From positions 9,178,501-9,242,500 of the forward strand of contig OZ019759.1 in NCBI GenBank assembly GCA_947034885.2: a stretch of DNA of 64,000 nt, read 5' to 3'. Made by a program: the position numbers and the translations under genes. A model generated the notes under the pieces. That model was not told the DNA's origin. It worked only from the letters and a program-made list of their open reading frames with translations, and searched no databases. The first letter of the stretch is position 1, and the number at the start of each line of letters is the position of its first letter. Shown piece by piece: positions 1 through 13,303 of this stretch. This DNA comes from Thuidium tamariscinum. Taxonomy: Eukaryota; Streptophyta; Bryopsida; Hypnales; Thuidiaceae.

Positions 1-2029
1 GAATATCCAGTTCTGCATCGTAATATAAGTATGAACATGTCCAGAAGTAGCCTCAAGATGTCCATAAGTAGCCTCAAGGACTGTGACGCAAAATAGTAAA
101 GCCCTTTCTTGCAATCACCCTTGATTGACTTCTTAGGATAGGTTGATGCTAATTGTGCAATGAAGAACATTAGAAGAGGGAAAAGGTATGACATAGTTCA
201 ATGTTGTGCACCTTCAGTAAGAATTGTGTGGAATTGGAGGCATAGTATGGTAAGATGTTTTTTATGTCTTCATAAAAACATTTATGCATTTGTGGGCAAT
301 ACCAAATGCTAAGTAGAAGTGATACATGTTGAAAATAGTAGAACAATTTGAAGGGGAAAGATGTTGTGAACATTGAAGTGGACAAGATTTTGTTCAAAGA
401 AGAGCTGTATGCACATTTGTCAGGTAATGTAATAACATACCGGAACATGATTAAGGGAAGTCATATTAGTGGCATTATCGAAGGCAATTATATTTAGTAG
501 AATATGACTATACATTGGAAAAATTGTCCATTACAGTTAGTGTACCATTCAAACGTCTTGGTAGTATGTGAATATCAATTTGGAGTGCATGAAGCGAAGA
601 TGTGTTACATAGAGCACTATTTGAAAGGAATAGTAGGCGTATGTTAATAATACAGTGTAGAGTGCATTGAATGGAAAATTGTATTCGCAATTTTTTTAGA
701 GAGTGAAAGAATCTATATAGGAACAAGCATTTGCCAAGGAAGAAGATGATGCAGCATGATAGGGAACCAAGTACTATAGCTTAAGAGTATAAGTACAATA
801 CATTTCCCTATTAACTACATCGAAGAATTATTTGTAAAGAATGTATTAATATGAAAATATTTCAAAAAATACCTAAACCATTGTTTTAGCTTTTCAGTTG
901 ACATCAAGTATAAATAATTCTATGAAGAAGGTATTCTTCTACATGATGAGTGAATCAAATGTCTCATCCATCTTCTAGTCAGTATTTTATGAAGAAAGGA
1001 GGTACAACACGTTTACCAGAAAAGTAGAGAGTACTGTGCGGAGGCCAAATGAATTGTATGGTCAATTTCGTTAATATGGCAGTACTCCATCAAAATGGTA
1101 TGGTATTCTAATAAAATCGCATAACATTCCGTTGAAATGTCACATTTTCTTAAACTACCGGTAGGCTTGTAAGTCAGAATGGTACACAGAATATGTCAAA
1201 ATGGCACTTGAATTTGTCAAAGTGGCACATGGAATATGTTGAAAAGGCACACGGAGTATGTCTACATGGCACTCGTAATACCGCAATTTTAATGAAGTTG
1301 ACCATCTATGAAAAATGCATAGTAGTTTGCACAGTGATGTTTTAAGAATTGTGCAAGGAATTTTTTGTGATTCTGAGACCAAAATTGCAAAACTTATTGG
1401 AATTTGGGAGGAAGATGGATACTGTCCTTCACAAAGGAAAGAGAATTAAAAAATCATTATTTCATTTCTGTTCTTGTATGAAGAAAGCACCACGTATGCA
1501 TAGTGTGGGGTGGCTAATGCTCGAGTCTCTAAACTATTGAAATTTAGAATACCTGTTTTTCAGTCCCTATTTTTGAAAATGAGCTTATGGTACATTTAGT
1601 TATAGACTTCTATCATTATGACCCTTTTCTTATTTTCATGTTCTATTAATTGTAGTCTCCAAGTACGTTAATTTTGAAGGTAACATTTTAGACACAATCA
1701 TTTATCTGAAGTTTCTTCATGTCTTAATGGTATGTTTACCGAAGTACTTAAAGTATATAAAATAGTGAATGTACATTCAAAATTAATGTCAATTGTTGTG
1801 AACTTCATACCTAGTATAGTTTGTTTTCACCCTTTAACTGCATTGGATCTTATATATCTGAATGATGAAATTGACAGTAATTGTGAATACATGTATCTGT
1901 TTTGTATGTGTAGGATGACTATGCTCCTGTGGACCTTCAAAGCAAGATAGAACGGCGTAAAAAAAAGCGCAGCGTCCGCCTGAACTCCCCAAAGTCCTTT
2001 CCAAATGCAGGAGAAGTTGACGTTTTCGC
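1..2029. other. AT-rich 5' part of CACTA element 1, no convincing gene
   Basis: There is no open frame here with protein-like character. Positions 1050-1280 hold a loose repetition of phrases like 'aatggcac' and 'aatatgtc', possibly a degenerate subterminal or promoter array. A relative of this transposase (51.2-55.9 kb) begins with a Cys/His-rich N-terminal domain (transposon-associated type). The equivalent is not recognisable here, so the 5' exon is deleted, diverged or upstream of the window. Coding-like sequence begins around 1915-2030, next to a possible acceptor (..tgtgtag at about 1913). Confidence 0.4.
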
Positions 2030-5000
2030 ATGGTGGCAGATTGTTTTAACAAGTACGACAACATCAGTGTCAGTGCTGAAAGTGTGGAAAATGTTGTAGG
2101 TCATGAAGTTCAAGACGGTCTAGTAGAAGATGTAGCAATGGTAGGTGGTTTGCCAGTGGAAGAGAATGCTGTAAGCGTAGGAGAAGAGAATACCAGTAAT
2201 GATGTATTGGACAGCGAAACAACTTCTACAGATGTGGAAGACCCTGCTGGTGTGGACATGGAGGTGCTCATGCAAGAAGCACGGACTCCACTTTATGCTC
2301 GGAGCACTTCAAACCGATTGACAACCACACTTATGCTACTTGTGAGTTGCACTACATTTGGTGTCTCAAACAACTTTGTTGATGAATTGTTGAAGTTGTT
2401 GAAGGAGACCATTTTACCTAAAGACAATGCTCTTCCCAAATCATTCCACGAAGCGAAGACTTTGTTGATGAAATTAGGGTTGTCCTACAATTCCATACAC
2501 GCTTGCAGAGATGGATGTTGCTTATTTCGAAAAGAATTACAGGATGCAGTGGAGTGCCCAACTTGTCACAAATCTCGGTATGTAGAGAACTCAAGTACTA
2601 TACCTGTGAAAGTTTTGAGGCACTTTCCATTGATTCCCCGATTGAGAAGAATGTATAGCAATGCACAATTGGCAGAGTTGATGAAGTGGCACGTAGATGG
2701 GAGAAGCCAAGATACGGTAATGAGGTCCGTAGTGGATTCGAAGGCTTGGAAGCACGTGAATAACAAGTGGCCACTATTTGCAAAAGAGGAGCGGAATGTT
2801 AGACTTAGCTTGGCACTAGATGGTGTGAACCCGTTTCAGAACCAGAACTTGAACCACTCAACCTAGCTTGTAGTGATGCTCAACTACAATCTACCTCCTT
2901 GGTTGGTGACTAAGAACTTCTTCATGATGCTGACACTACTCATACCAGGAAAAGAAAGTGTAACAGAGAAGAATATTGATGTATACCTTGCACCATTAAT
3001 TGAAGAGCTACAAATGCTTTGGGAAGGGGTTGATTGCTTAGATGGATCTCGGAAGAACTCTGCAGATGAAGCTTTCAAGCTGCATGGAATCTTGATGTGG
3101 ACGGTCAATGACTTCCTAGCATATGGATTAATTTCAGGCCAAGTAACTAAAGGATATAGGGCATGCCCCATATGTGGACCAAGTATAGTGACTCGACGTT
3201 CAGAAGCATTGAAAAAAAATATTTACATTGGGCATAGACGGTACTTGCCAATGAGCCACCAATGGAGGCAACAGAAGTCCAGATTTGATGGCCACGTAGA
3301 TTTGAGACCGCCACTAAGGAGGATGACTGGCCGAGAGCAACTTCGTTATGCAGAGGAACGAGAGAATTGGATGAGAACTAGTCCTCGAAATGCAAAAGAG
3401 GAAACATCAGACCCAGTGCACGAGCATGGAGTGAAGAGGAGAACATGCCTTTTCGACTTGCCATACTGGAAAGTAAGTATTTTAGCATGCATTCATGATA
3501 TCAGAAGAAAGTCTATAGTTGATTTGCTATTCATGTAGTGAATTGGTGCATGCAAATGCTTGAAAGTAAGTCTGTATGTGCTTCTGTTGTCATATGGAAG
3601 TTGATAGAGTAAATGTTAAAGTAAAGAGGAAGGGAAATGATCAACGTATATATGTGGTCAATATAATTGACGTGTACTTATATACAGTGAAGTACAAGAT
3701 TTAAGAAGATGGAATTATGAAGTTGCGAATCGAATGCAGTTCCTAACACGTTTAGATTGTTGTGCAGGATCTTCTGATTCGACACGTTGGATGTTATGCA
3801 TTGTGAAAATAATATTGCTGAGAACATTCTCAAAACCTTAAACGGAGAGAAGGACACCTTGGAAGTTCGTTTGGACATGAAGGAGGCTGGTATACGTAAA
3901 CATCTATGGCCCCTACCAGGAAAGAAACTAGGGAGTGCTATCTTGCCTCGTGCATCATATGTCTTAACAAGAGAAGAGCATCAAGTCTTTATAGAAGGAA
4001 TTTGCTCACTGCGAACACCTTCCCAGTATGGGGGTCATTTGAAGAACCGTGTGCATGCAAATGGGACCTTGAAGGGCTTAAAATCTCATGACTACCATAT
4101 TCTCCTTCAGCAAGTACTACCATGGTGCACTCGCACAATCTTGGCAAAAGAAGTTCGGAAAGCAATTATCATGTTGAGCAGGGTTTTCAAGAAAATATGT
4201 GCAAAGACCATAGATGTGAACAGTATAATGGAGTTGAGGTTTGACGTGGCTCTAGCATTGTGCATGTTGGAAAAAGAGTTTCCGCCATCTTTTTTTGACA
4301 TTATGAGTCACCTACTTGTGCATCTTGTTGAAGAAGTGGAAATTTGTGGTCCTGTACACACTCGTTGGATGTATCCTATTGAAAGGTATTTGAAGACATT
4401 AAAAGGATATGTTCAAAATCGTGCTCGACTTGAAGGGAGCATGGCTGAAGGGTATGCTGTGGGTGAAGCACTTGGATTTTATACAGAGTACATGCAGGAG
4501 TACAAAGTCACTACCCGAAGAGTGTGGGACGACAAAGAGGATCCCACTATGTATGATGAAATCTTAGAAGGCAACGGACGAAGAAGGCTCCTCTCAGTTG
4601 AACTTTGACAATGGATCCATGAGTTTGTTTTGAATAATGCAACGGCACTGGAGAAATGGAGGAGGTAAGTTTCTATGAAAGAAATGGAAGTTGTTTAGTG
4701 AACTGAATGCAACTGAAAATATGTATGGAAATTTCGCTTGTATTCGAGAAGTTCATGTAGTTGGCAACATATGAACCGATGGCATTGCTTGATTAGCTAC
4801 TGTGGCTATTATGGATTCATATATGTTTGTATTTGAAGTACGAGTTGTATGTATAATTGAAATAAGTGATGCAATTGAATGTATGATTGCACAGAGGAAT
4901 AGAATGACACATATGACTGAACTATGAATTACATTTACAATTATGACTGTTTCAATACTGATATGTACAATGCATTGTTTGACTAAACAAAGTAATACAA

Positions 5001-6077
5001 TTGCTTATAAGTCATATATTTTAATGTAATTGGTTAATTGCATGCCCGATTGAACAGAGTCATATGATGGCATATATGACTGTCTCTAATGATGTATTTG
5101 CATATATGATTGACTGCAGTCATGTCTTTGTGAGTATGACTTCTTCCAGTCACGCGTTTCGATGAGATGATAAATTGACATGGTCACTTGTTTTATAATG
5201 TAGGAGACACGAGGATGACATGTTGTGTCGTGAACAGGAGCGTCATCAGTTTAAGCGTAAAAAAAGAAAGAGCCGGTTGCAATACCCACCAGAAATGTGT
5301 GATGAGGAATTCCACATTTGGTTTCCCAAGGCAGTATTACAGGTGATGGAAGATGGAATTGAAGAAGTGGAAGAGGATGTGAGGGCTCTCATGCTACCTC
5401 CATCAGATCAAGCCAAATCATATCGTTCCATGTATGCATTTGGAAATCACATTCGTGTCCAAAGTTGTGAGAAGCAACTGACGACAATGGATTCAGGAGT
5501 GGCCGCAACCTTTCAACAATTCTGTCGAACAAGCGTGAAGGATAAAAAAATGAAGGCCGCAGATTTGGAATATGTGGGGTGGGTGGAGGAAATCATTTCA
5601 GTGGACTATGGGCACTTTGAAGTGGTAGTCCTCTTTTGCAATTGTGTGGTTGCTAACATGAGAGGTGATGGAGCGAGTATGAAGCGTGATGAGTATGGGT
5701 TCACGAGTGTGAACTTTGAAAAATTGATACCATATTCAGCACAATCATTTGCTTTTCCTCTACACATAGAACAAGTGTTCTTTGCACCAGACAAGGCAGA
5801 GTGTAGATGGCAAGTTGTGCTCCGTAAAGAACCAAGAGGTGTTCGATTATTTTCTCCACATCAAGCAATACTTGAAGTGGAATGCATATCTATGGGAAAG
5901 ACAACAGATTTTCATGGATTGGAAGCCACGGACTTGTATGAAGACCTTGTACCGAAGACACCTATCTTGTGTGGTGCTATGGAAGTGGAAGCCGATGTGG
6001 TCGCAACAACGTTGCAACGTTTCAAAGAACACCATATAGCAGTTGATGCAGAGAATACCGATGTTGATTTTGAGTGA
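2030..6077 (+). pseudogene. CACTA tnp2-type transposase, degraded (exons 2030-3472, 3768-4664, 5204-6077)
   Basis: This encodes a transposase of the plant En/Spm tnp2 family. The first exon carries the Tnp2 core, including the HACRDGC Cys motif, CPTCHKSRY, a conserved YNLPPW block and the late CPICGP Cys pair. The second exon carries LDVMHCENN, then the DUF4218-like region ending near VWDDKED. The third exon carries the DUF4216-like region (VEYVGWVEEI, DEYGFTSVNF). Introns 3473-3767 and 4665-5203 have GT-AG borders. It is broken in three places: a TAG at 2864-2866 where the relative on the other strand has Trp (HSTW), a 1-nt (or -2) frameshift at about 3786 before LDVMHC, and a TGA at 4606-4608 where the relative has Arg. 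Family assignment is firm from motif order. It cannot make a full-length product without recoding. Confidence 0.9.
4665..5203 (+). other. Last intron of element 1 transposase with TGACT repeats
   Basis: This intron is bounded by a GTAAGT donor and a TAG acceptor. It contains repeated atatgactg / cagtcat phrases between about 4905 and 5155, in both orientations. These match the subterminal array at 6839-7240, so the same protein-binding motif may occur inside the gene. The rest is AT-rich and non-coding. Confidence 0.5.
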
Positions 6078-6838
6078 GTGCTCTCCAATGACAGGGAACA
6101 TTGTATGTGAATTTGTATTTTGTATTTCATATAGAAGATTGTAGACCACATTTGCTTTTCATGTAGAACGTACCTAGAAATGCACAGAATGTAAGTGTAG
6201 TTGTCATTGTTGAATGATGGCATGGGAATGCAAAATGACCATTGTTTAATCTTCTTGCATTCAAAGCTATAATAGCATCATGTCCTAGTCTAATTACTTG
6301 TTTAATAGCTGAAGAAATTGATTGTCTACGTAAGAAAATGTATCTATTTCCCTAATGTTCTAATTCTTTTTATGTTTGACGTTTTTTTGAAGGAAAAGAT
6401 ATGGTGACTTAAAAATGGAACTACAATATGGAAACACGACACATTTTATTAGCATATGAGTACATTCAAAGTAAATGGCTGGTGGCTTTGTAATCTGTAC
6501 TAGTAAAAATGGAATACGGAACAGAAGAGTCCTTTTCTAATGTCATGTTTGTAATTCCTTCAATTTTATATGTTGCAGTCCATTGTGGAACATGTATTGA
6601 CTTAATGAATTGAAATACAAGTATTAGCCATCCATAGCTTATTATTTGACATGTATTTTGCAATGGATGGAACTTCCTAAAAGAATATTTTTTAGTAGGC
6701 AATAAATGAAGTCCTCACGACAGTCAAAGTAGTGCATCATGTAGCCATCATGCGAAATGTCCACGTTCTGTACATGAACTCTTTGTTGCATGTTTTAAAG
6801 ATGGAAAAAAATTTACTACAAAAAACGTTAATGCTAAA
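6078..6838. other. 3' UTR / spacer of CACTA element 1
   Basis: This is AT-rich sequence between the transposase stop (6075-6077) and the subterminal repeats. I see no further gene. A second, TNPA-like ORF was not recognisable in this copy. Confidence 0.4.
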
Positions 6839-7240
6839 AATGACTGCAAAATATGACTCATAAAAAAATATGACTGTATATTGTGACTGAAGCAAAAATA
6901 TCACTCGGTACTCTTGAAACATGAGAACTGATTGCATTTTACTTGGGGTCCCCGAAAAAAAACAAAAAAAAACTAATGTACAAATGTGACTGCAAAATAT
7001 GACTAGAGGAAAATATGACTGCAGAATATGACTCGGCGTTCCCCAAGCACGTTCCCTACGGTTCCCTAAGAAGTTTTTTGTTGTTTCCTATACATGTATA
7101 CTATACACCCATGAAGTACGAAGGCAAAATATGACTGGGAGTCATATTTCCAGTCATGTTTTTCTCAAACGTTTTGGAATTCAAAAAAATGACTGCAAAC
7201 AGTCGCCAGTCATCCTCAGTCACATTTTCACAGTCATAAA
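6839..7240. repeat. Subterminal TGACT/AGTCA repeat cluster of CACTA element 1
   Basis: At least 14 copies of TGACT or its complement, mostly in the wider context AATATGACTG, lie in about 400 bp directly inside the 3' terminus. They occur in both orientations. Clustered, mixed-orientation short motifs of this kind are the binding sites of the accessory TNPA-type protein in En/Spm elements. The role here is inferred from that family. Confidence 0.7.
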
Positions 7241-7261
7241 ACACTCAAATCCTTGTAGTGT

Positions 7262-8294
7262 GCGTTTTGTCACACCCTATTTGTTTCTTTTTCTTTTAGC
7301 CATAACTTTTGTGTTTTAGCTCCAAATGACTCAAACTTTACAGGGAAGCTACTCATAGCTATTATATATCTAAAATGAATTTTTGAGATTTTCAAAAATA
7401 ATTTATTATTTTTAAATAGCCCCGAAAATTTCTCACAATACTTTATTTAAGGGTTTTTAGCTCCCCGTTTTTCCCAAAAAACGAATTTTGACCTAAAATT
7501 TGGAGAATATGGTTTCCTAGTAGACTTATATTTGCTGTCCAAAGGAATTTTTAAAATACTTATTTTTAAGTGTTGTAGAAGTCCACAAAGAGAGCTTCAT
7601 TTTGCATTTTTTCCAAAGGTATAAGACATTATTTTGGTGATTTTTTTGGTTAAATCTCATCACCAAAAAGTTTTTTCAAGTTTTGTATTTTTATGTATTT
7701 TTAAAAAAAATAATACTATTTTTAACAAATTAAAATGTCACAAGTTGTATTTTCTTCACCGGAACTTTGGACATAGAATTCTCATAGATTTCTGGTGAAA
7801 AAAATACAACTTGTGACATTTTAATTTGTTAAAAATAGTATTATTTTTTTTAAAAATACATAAAAATACAAAACTTGAAAAAACTTTTTGGTGATGAGAT
7901 TTGACCAAAAAAATCACCAAAATAATGTTTTATACTTTTGGAAAAAAATGCAGAATGAAGCTCTCTTTGTCGACTTCTAAAACACTTAAAAATAAGTATT
8001 TTTAAAATTCCTTTGGTAAGTAGGTATAAGTCTACTAGAAGACCATGTTCTCAAAATTTTAGGTCAAAATTCGTTTTTTTGGAGAAATGGGGTGCTAAAA
8101 ACCCTTCAATAAAGGACTATGAGAAAATTTCGGGGCTATTTAAAAATAATAAATTATCTTTGAAAAATCTCAGAAATTCATTTTAGATACATGATATCCA
8201 TGAGTAGCTTTCTTATAAATTTTGAGTCATTTGGAGCTAAAACACAAAAGTTATGGCTAAAAGAGAAAAGAAAACATAAGGTGTGACAAAAGGC
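7262..8294. repeat. ~1-kb foldback (long inverted repeat)
   Basis: The left arm (about 7262-7765) starts TTTTGTCACACCC shortly after the CACTA terminus. The right arm (about 7795-8294) is its reverse complement and ends GGTGTGACAAAA. Arms of roughly 480-500 bp match along nearly their whole length with scattered differences and small indels, and the unpaired loop is only a few tens of bases around 7770-7790. No open frame lies within it. Transcription through it would give a long hairpin RNA. It could be a foldback-type transposon or an inverted duplication. No clear target duplication was seen. The left edge coincides with the CACTA insertion, so element 1 may have inserted into the outer part of the left arm. 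Confidence 0.85.
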
Positions 8295-10731
8295 TTTAAG
8301 TGTTTCTTGCATTCACCCCCAAGCACAATGTTCAAGGCATTTGTAATTTTTTGAGGATCCCCACTCCTTCTAGCAGCTATGAGTTTCAACTCCCCCTTTC
8401 ATGGCCTTAATCCTGATGCATGGCCTTTCAAATATGCACGATAGTTTATCATTTGAATCCAAGCACGGATACTGTCATCACATATTGTATCAAATAAGTT
8501 GTTCCCTCGCTTAATTTCCAAACATTTGAAGCCACTTGGTATGTACCATTTTAGATAGATTGCACGATGGTAAGTTGAGCATCTCTTCCAAACTCAATTT
8601 ATAGGAATTCCCAAAAATGTACAAAGAAGTTAGTATTTCACAATCAAAACACTACTACCTGTGAAGTTTGTATCCACCTTTGGCAATTGAAAATATTTAC
8701 TAGAATAGTATGTATGACTTGCAATGACTTTCTTATGTAGCAAGATATATCAATATTAAAATAATGAAGAATATATTATTCATCCAAAATTCTAGTCCGA
8801 ACAAACATGTACATTTGAAATTTGGAACTCCATGAAGATGTTATTTATTTTCAAAATACATAAATTAGAGGATCATGTGTAAACCATAAATATGTCCATT
8901 GGGCCCGAGTGATGTAATTATAGTATTACTTGGACCTCCTCATTTTAATACATAAAAGAAAAATTACAAAAACTTTCAAATATGCTTGAAAAAAAAATGG
9001 ACAGATTAACTTCCACTTAGTTCACATGATACATTGAATAAAACTTTCAATTAGAGAATATGCCTTTTAATATAAAGCTTTTATAAAAATTGAGATTACA
9101 AATTCAACGCACCATATCCATGAAGCCTCTCCATTGTTGGTATCAAGAATGCTAGAAAGCTAGCTAGTGATCTAAGTGATGAAGTACATCTTCATTTGTA
9201 GCCCTAGATGAAAGCCATTATGACCATATTGCTAGGTAACTTATCTCTGTTTGGTCCATATATTCTTCAAATCTTTGTATTATTTACACAATGAAATATG
9301 TTGCTACTGGAATGCTTCTTTGATGTACTTCTGTGTATGTCTATGGAGAGATGTATTTCAATGCAACAAACACGTTCTTTCACGATTCTCCATTGTGATA
9401 AACACAGAATTGTTGTTGTACACAATGCGAACCACATTCTAGTTGGCCATGGCGCTATTTGCTATAAATCCCTTGAAGTTTGTATTAGCCACTCCTTGTT
9501 GTTGCATTATTGTGTTTAAGCTCCGCCAAAACTGTACTTGAACCTCGATACCTTCATATTACATATCGCACATTGCAATAGTCATGACCTTCTTGTACGT
9601 GATATTATACACGTAGCAAGCCATTGTGGTCCAATCCTTCACGCGCTTTATGAGGTCAAACATCAACCAATCATTTTGCAGATTACCTCCTTCTTGCATG
9701 TGCTTTATAATGTCCACTCTACTCCCTCGCTCTTTTGTAAGCATTTTGAAGATAACATTGCAAATGCTTGGACTATTTAGGTACTAGAAGCAATCCATAA
9801 CCTCCTCCATTTCTTCTTCTTTCAACATCTTTTTTTTGCCCTCTCCATTGTGAAATAAATAGTTTGTTAAGAAGTCTTTACTAGCTGAAAGAGCAACAAT
9901 AGAGTTTGTGGCCATGGGTGTCTTTGCCACTTGCTCTGCTATGAGTCCGCAATTTTTTTTTGTAGAATCTCTATACAACAAGATGACTATATTCTCCAAA
10001 GTGAATTTCCACCCTACTCAATTCTAGGTTATCAACGTATGTATAGTAAATCCTAGCCTTGCATACACTAAAACATGTAGGAGAAGTTTTGCAAACCTTG
10101 TACACTAGAGTTGAATCTGTTGGTGAACACTCTCTAGGAATGAAAGGGAATACAATATAGCGAGCCCACTCTGTCTCATTTTTCCTATAAGCTCTTTTTA
10201 ACAATTTGGATTTTCACAAGCAAGATGGCCAACACAAAAGGACTTATGGAATTTTAGGTTGGCCGAGTTGTGGATGTTTGTTGTCACTAGCTTGCACCTT
10301 AGATGACCGTCAAACCACTTGTCCATTCCCTTTAAGTTTTGGGCCCTAGATGAAAAAGAAGATGAATGACATGGTGGCAATTCAAAGATAACATCTCCAT
10401 CAAATATTGCTTGAAGAAATGGAACTCGAAGGTGTTTAATGGTGTTTAGATCCATTGTTGACAGTTCACTTTGAGAGTGACGCATTGTAGCTAATTTCTT
10501 CAAACAATTCATTATGCTCTCTGTACCCGCTACATATGGATGGACAAGGGGGAGTGGCACTGACAAATTTGAAGGACTTCTTGAAGGAATTTCTAATAAT
10601 GATTGAACAACTTCCATCTTGCATGATGCAAGCGGAATAGAACAAGTAGGCTTCTTAGGACTCAATTCTAAAGAATCTCCTTCAAAATCAAAAGACAATT
10701 TAATGATTGGATCTAGTCTCTCTACTTTCAT
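8290..10731 (-). pseudogene. Degenerate transposase-like ORF (unclassified, DDE type suspected)
   Basis: The minus strand keeps coding-like blocks over 2.4 kb in several frames. They are a Cys-bearing block (VGHLACENPNC, then CKTSPTCFSVCKARIYY), a helical block ending KEEEMEEVMD, a block with MQEGGNLQNDWLMFDLIKRV and MTIAMCDM, then NFKGFIANSAMAN and ENRERTCLLH, and last a block around RAWIQMINYRAYLKGHASG. I recognise this order from repetitive plant proteins that look like DDE/RNase-H-fold transposases. I cannot name the superfamily (MULE-like is possible). Breaks include a 1-nt shift near 10200, TAG at 9439-9441 and TGA at 9358-9360, both probable former Trp codons. The 3' end runs into the foldback. 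Confidence 0.6.
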
Positions 10732-10739
10732 TGTACAAA

Positions 10740-11334
10740 GTTATGTATGCTTCTCTAAAACTAGCAAAGGTTGCGAAGATAGACTATGTGCAACATCACG
10801 TTCAATAGATGGCATATCAACTATAGAATTGTCTAACTGGCAATTAAGGATTCCATAGATGCACATAGCATGGATACAGGAAGCCCGTATGCTCCGTAGT
10901 TTCTAGGAGAAAAAAGTACCAACAACTCATTCTATCCTCTACAGACATGACAATAGGGACAGACTCCTACACTTCACTCAAATCTGTCATTTTTTCCTCT
11001 TCAACATATATAGAGGTTTCTACAAATTTGAATTGAACATAGAGAAGATGGGAGGCAACTCTAGCGCGTCCATTGTCTACTACCGGAAATACCAAAGGAA
11101 CTTCACTACCATCTACTCGAATGTAAGCCAATCTATAATTCTATCAAGGGGTGTGAGAAGGAGAAGAGAATGAATCCTTTTTACAACATGAGTCACAAAA
11201 GAAGACAACTTTGTATACATTTTAACTTTGCCATCTTTGAAGGTATCATTCTCTATTATTAATTCATCCAATATTAACCGTTGTAGTGGTTTACATTCTT
11301 CATTTATCACCATCTCTTTACTAGGGCCCTACAA
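10740..11334 (-). pseudogene. Possible 5' extension of the degenerate transposase-like ORF
   Basis: Short minus-strand open stretches continue upstream, including a 66-residue piece at 11113-11313 (MVINEECKPLQRLIL...). They are interrupted by many stops. They could be the N-terminal part of the gene at 8290-10731 or chance frames. No domain is recognised. Confidence 0.25.
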
Positions 11335-13303
11335 CAATGAGACAATAAATTTTGTACAATAATAAACTATTAGTTCATTGTAACATAAAGAACTATGGAA
11401 GATAACAATTCCATTTTAGAAGATAAAAAATGGTGCACAATAAAAAACACAATTACGAGGAAATTGATGCCACTAATATATTTTAAACCATTACCTCTTA
11501 AGAATTTATTGATTGCATGGAGGCAACTTTGTCATAGATCATTTTTACTTTTAAATCTGACATGCTGGCGGCCTTACAAATTGATGAGGAAGTAATTTTT
11601 TGAATTGCAAGAGAGCGATGGTTTAGGTTGAAGAAATTGACAAAGACGACTCTGTCATAACAAGATCCTCCACTAAGATCTTGCCGATGCAACTAAGAGT
11701 AGGTCATTTCCCACATGTCATACCATACTGCCACATGTGTCATGAGGACTAACCATAACAAGCCAACTTTTTTTAAACTTCCACCTATGCCATAAGAAGA
11801 ATGCACCACGTGACAAATACTCATTTGTGTGATCTTTGTTGAACTAGTGCGGTCCAAAGCGAGAGTTGTGATGTATTTTCTTTTCACTTCATGCTTGTAG
11901 AGAATATGATAGTATCTTTAGGTAATTCCAAGCAAAGGAGTAGATGGAAGAGGTGTAGCTCATTCTATTTCTCATCTACTAAGGCTTTGCGACGATCAAG
12001 AATGACGAGAGGAAGTAGAGGGCCATCAAAGATAACTCAAGCAACGGGAGGAGATCTTTAGAGAGTCTTCTATTTCAAAGTAGGGAGTACGGGCATGGAG
12101 GAGGATGCTCCTGTCAATGATAGTAAAGCAGTCCAGGAGACATCCATGAACAATTTAAATGTAAAGCAAAGTGGAAGAGTTGTGGAATTTGCAAATGTAA
12201 GAGTCTTCTTGAACTCTTTATATTTTAGTGTTGCATCTTTTGTTTCTGTCTTTCTGCTATTTTTCAAAGTGCATAAAAATATTAGATATGTTCTATACAT
12301 TTCATCTAGTCATCTCATATTCACTACTCTATGCGGAATAGGATCATATGAAGACTATAATGCAAAGTGGCATTCACCTTCACAGAAAATTAGAGAGATG
12401 TCTCAGAATGTCTATTACGTGTATACTCTAGAGAAAAGGAGCGTTATGACTGAGGTTCTATAGAAGTTCATTTGTCTATAAAAGACAAGTATACACTACA
12501 TTGTGTATAGCAGTGGCTTAGGCTATTAAGGTTTGGTGCCATTTTTCAATTTGATCAATGAAATCAATTATTCTCAAATAAGACATAATAGCTACTATAG
12601 GAGTTTAGAAGATTGACTCTTCTTATAAGTAGAAGTTACTTCACTATGTTGATGAACTAAAAATCAAATAGTACCTACACTTCGTAGGGACTGCAAGTGA
12701 TTATCTTTGAAATTGCTCAAGAATAAAAGATGATATTTGGTAAATTGTAGCATGTTCTTGATTTTATATTCATTCCTTGACAATCGTAATGATGTGTTCA
12801 TTATATGGACTAGGCATCCCTTAGGGAAAAAATTAAAATTAAAATTTCATAAAATAAAAAATGTTTTCAATGGAAAAGTCAATTAGGAAATGAATGATAA
12901 ATTTGTTAAGTGAAAAAATAGGTTTAGGGTGCCTATTCTGTGTTCAATTTAAAAATACATAGATTGCCAAATACGTACATAACTTCATTATCTATTTCCA
13001 TAAATAATTTTTTTGAGTTCAAATAAGCATATTTAAATGCTCCACTCATCACCAATAGGTAGTCTCCTCAAATAGAATTTGAAGAAAAATATTGCTTCAA
13101 TACTTTCTTTAATATTGAATTTACAATTTCAAGAGTCTTTGAAATTAATAATTGAATTCAAAACACAACATGCTTGAGCATTTTATTTTATTTTTGAAAT
13201 AGCATGAATAGGAGAGAAGTTTCAAATTTTTTTTAAATGAACTAATTTGAAAATCAATTAGAATTTTCACTTCATGACATTTTTATGCATTTCACAGAAA
13301 TAT

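Larger units (their letters stand above)
1..7260 (+). mobile_element. CACTA (En/Spm) element 1, 5' end outside window
   Basis: This is the 3' portion of a CACTA DNA transposon. The right end is read at 7260, where the sequence ends CTTGTAGTG, the inverse of the common CACTA terminus CACTACAAG. The next three bases, TGC (7261-7263), would be one copy of the target duplication. Inward of this end lie more than a dozen TGACT/AGTCA motifs in both orientations (6839-7240), as expected of subterminal transposase-binding repeats. The same motif recurs in the last intron (about 4900-5160). The element carries a tnp2-type transposase with several breaks at 2030-6077. No matching 5' CACTACAAGG was seen in 1-2029, so the left end should lie before the window. 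The target duplication can only be confirmed with that flank. Confidence 0.8.
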
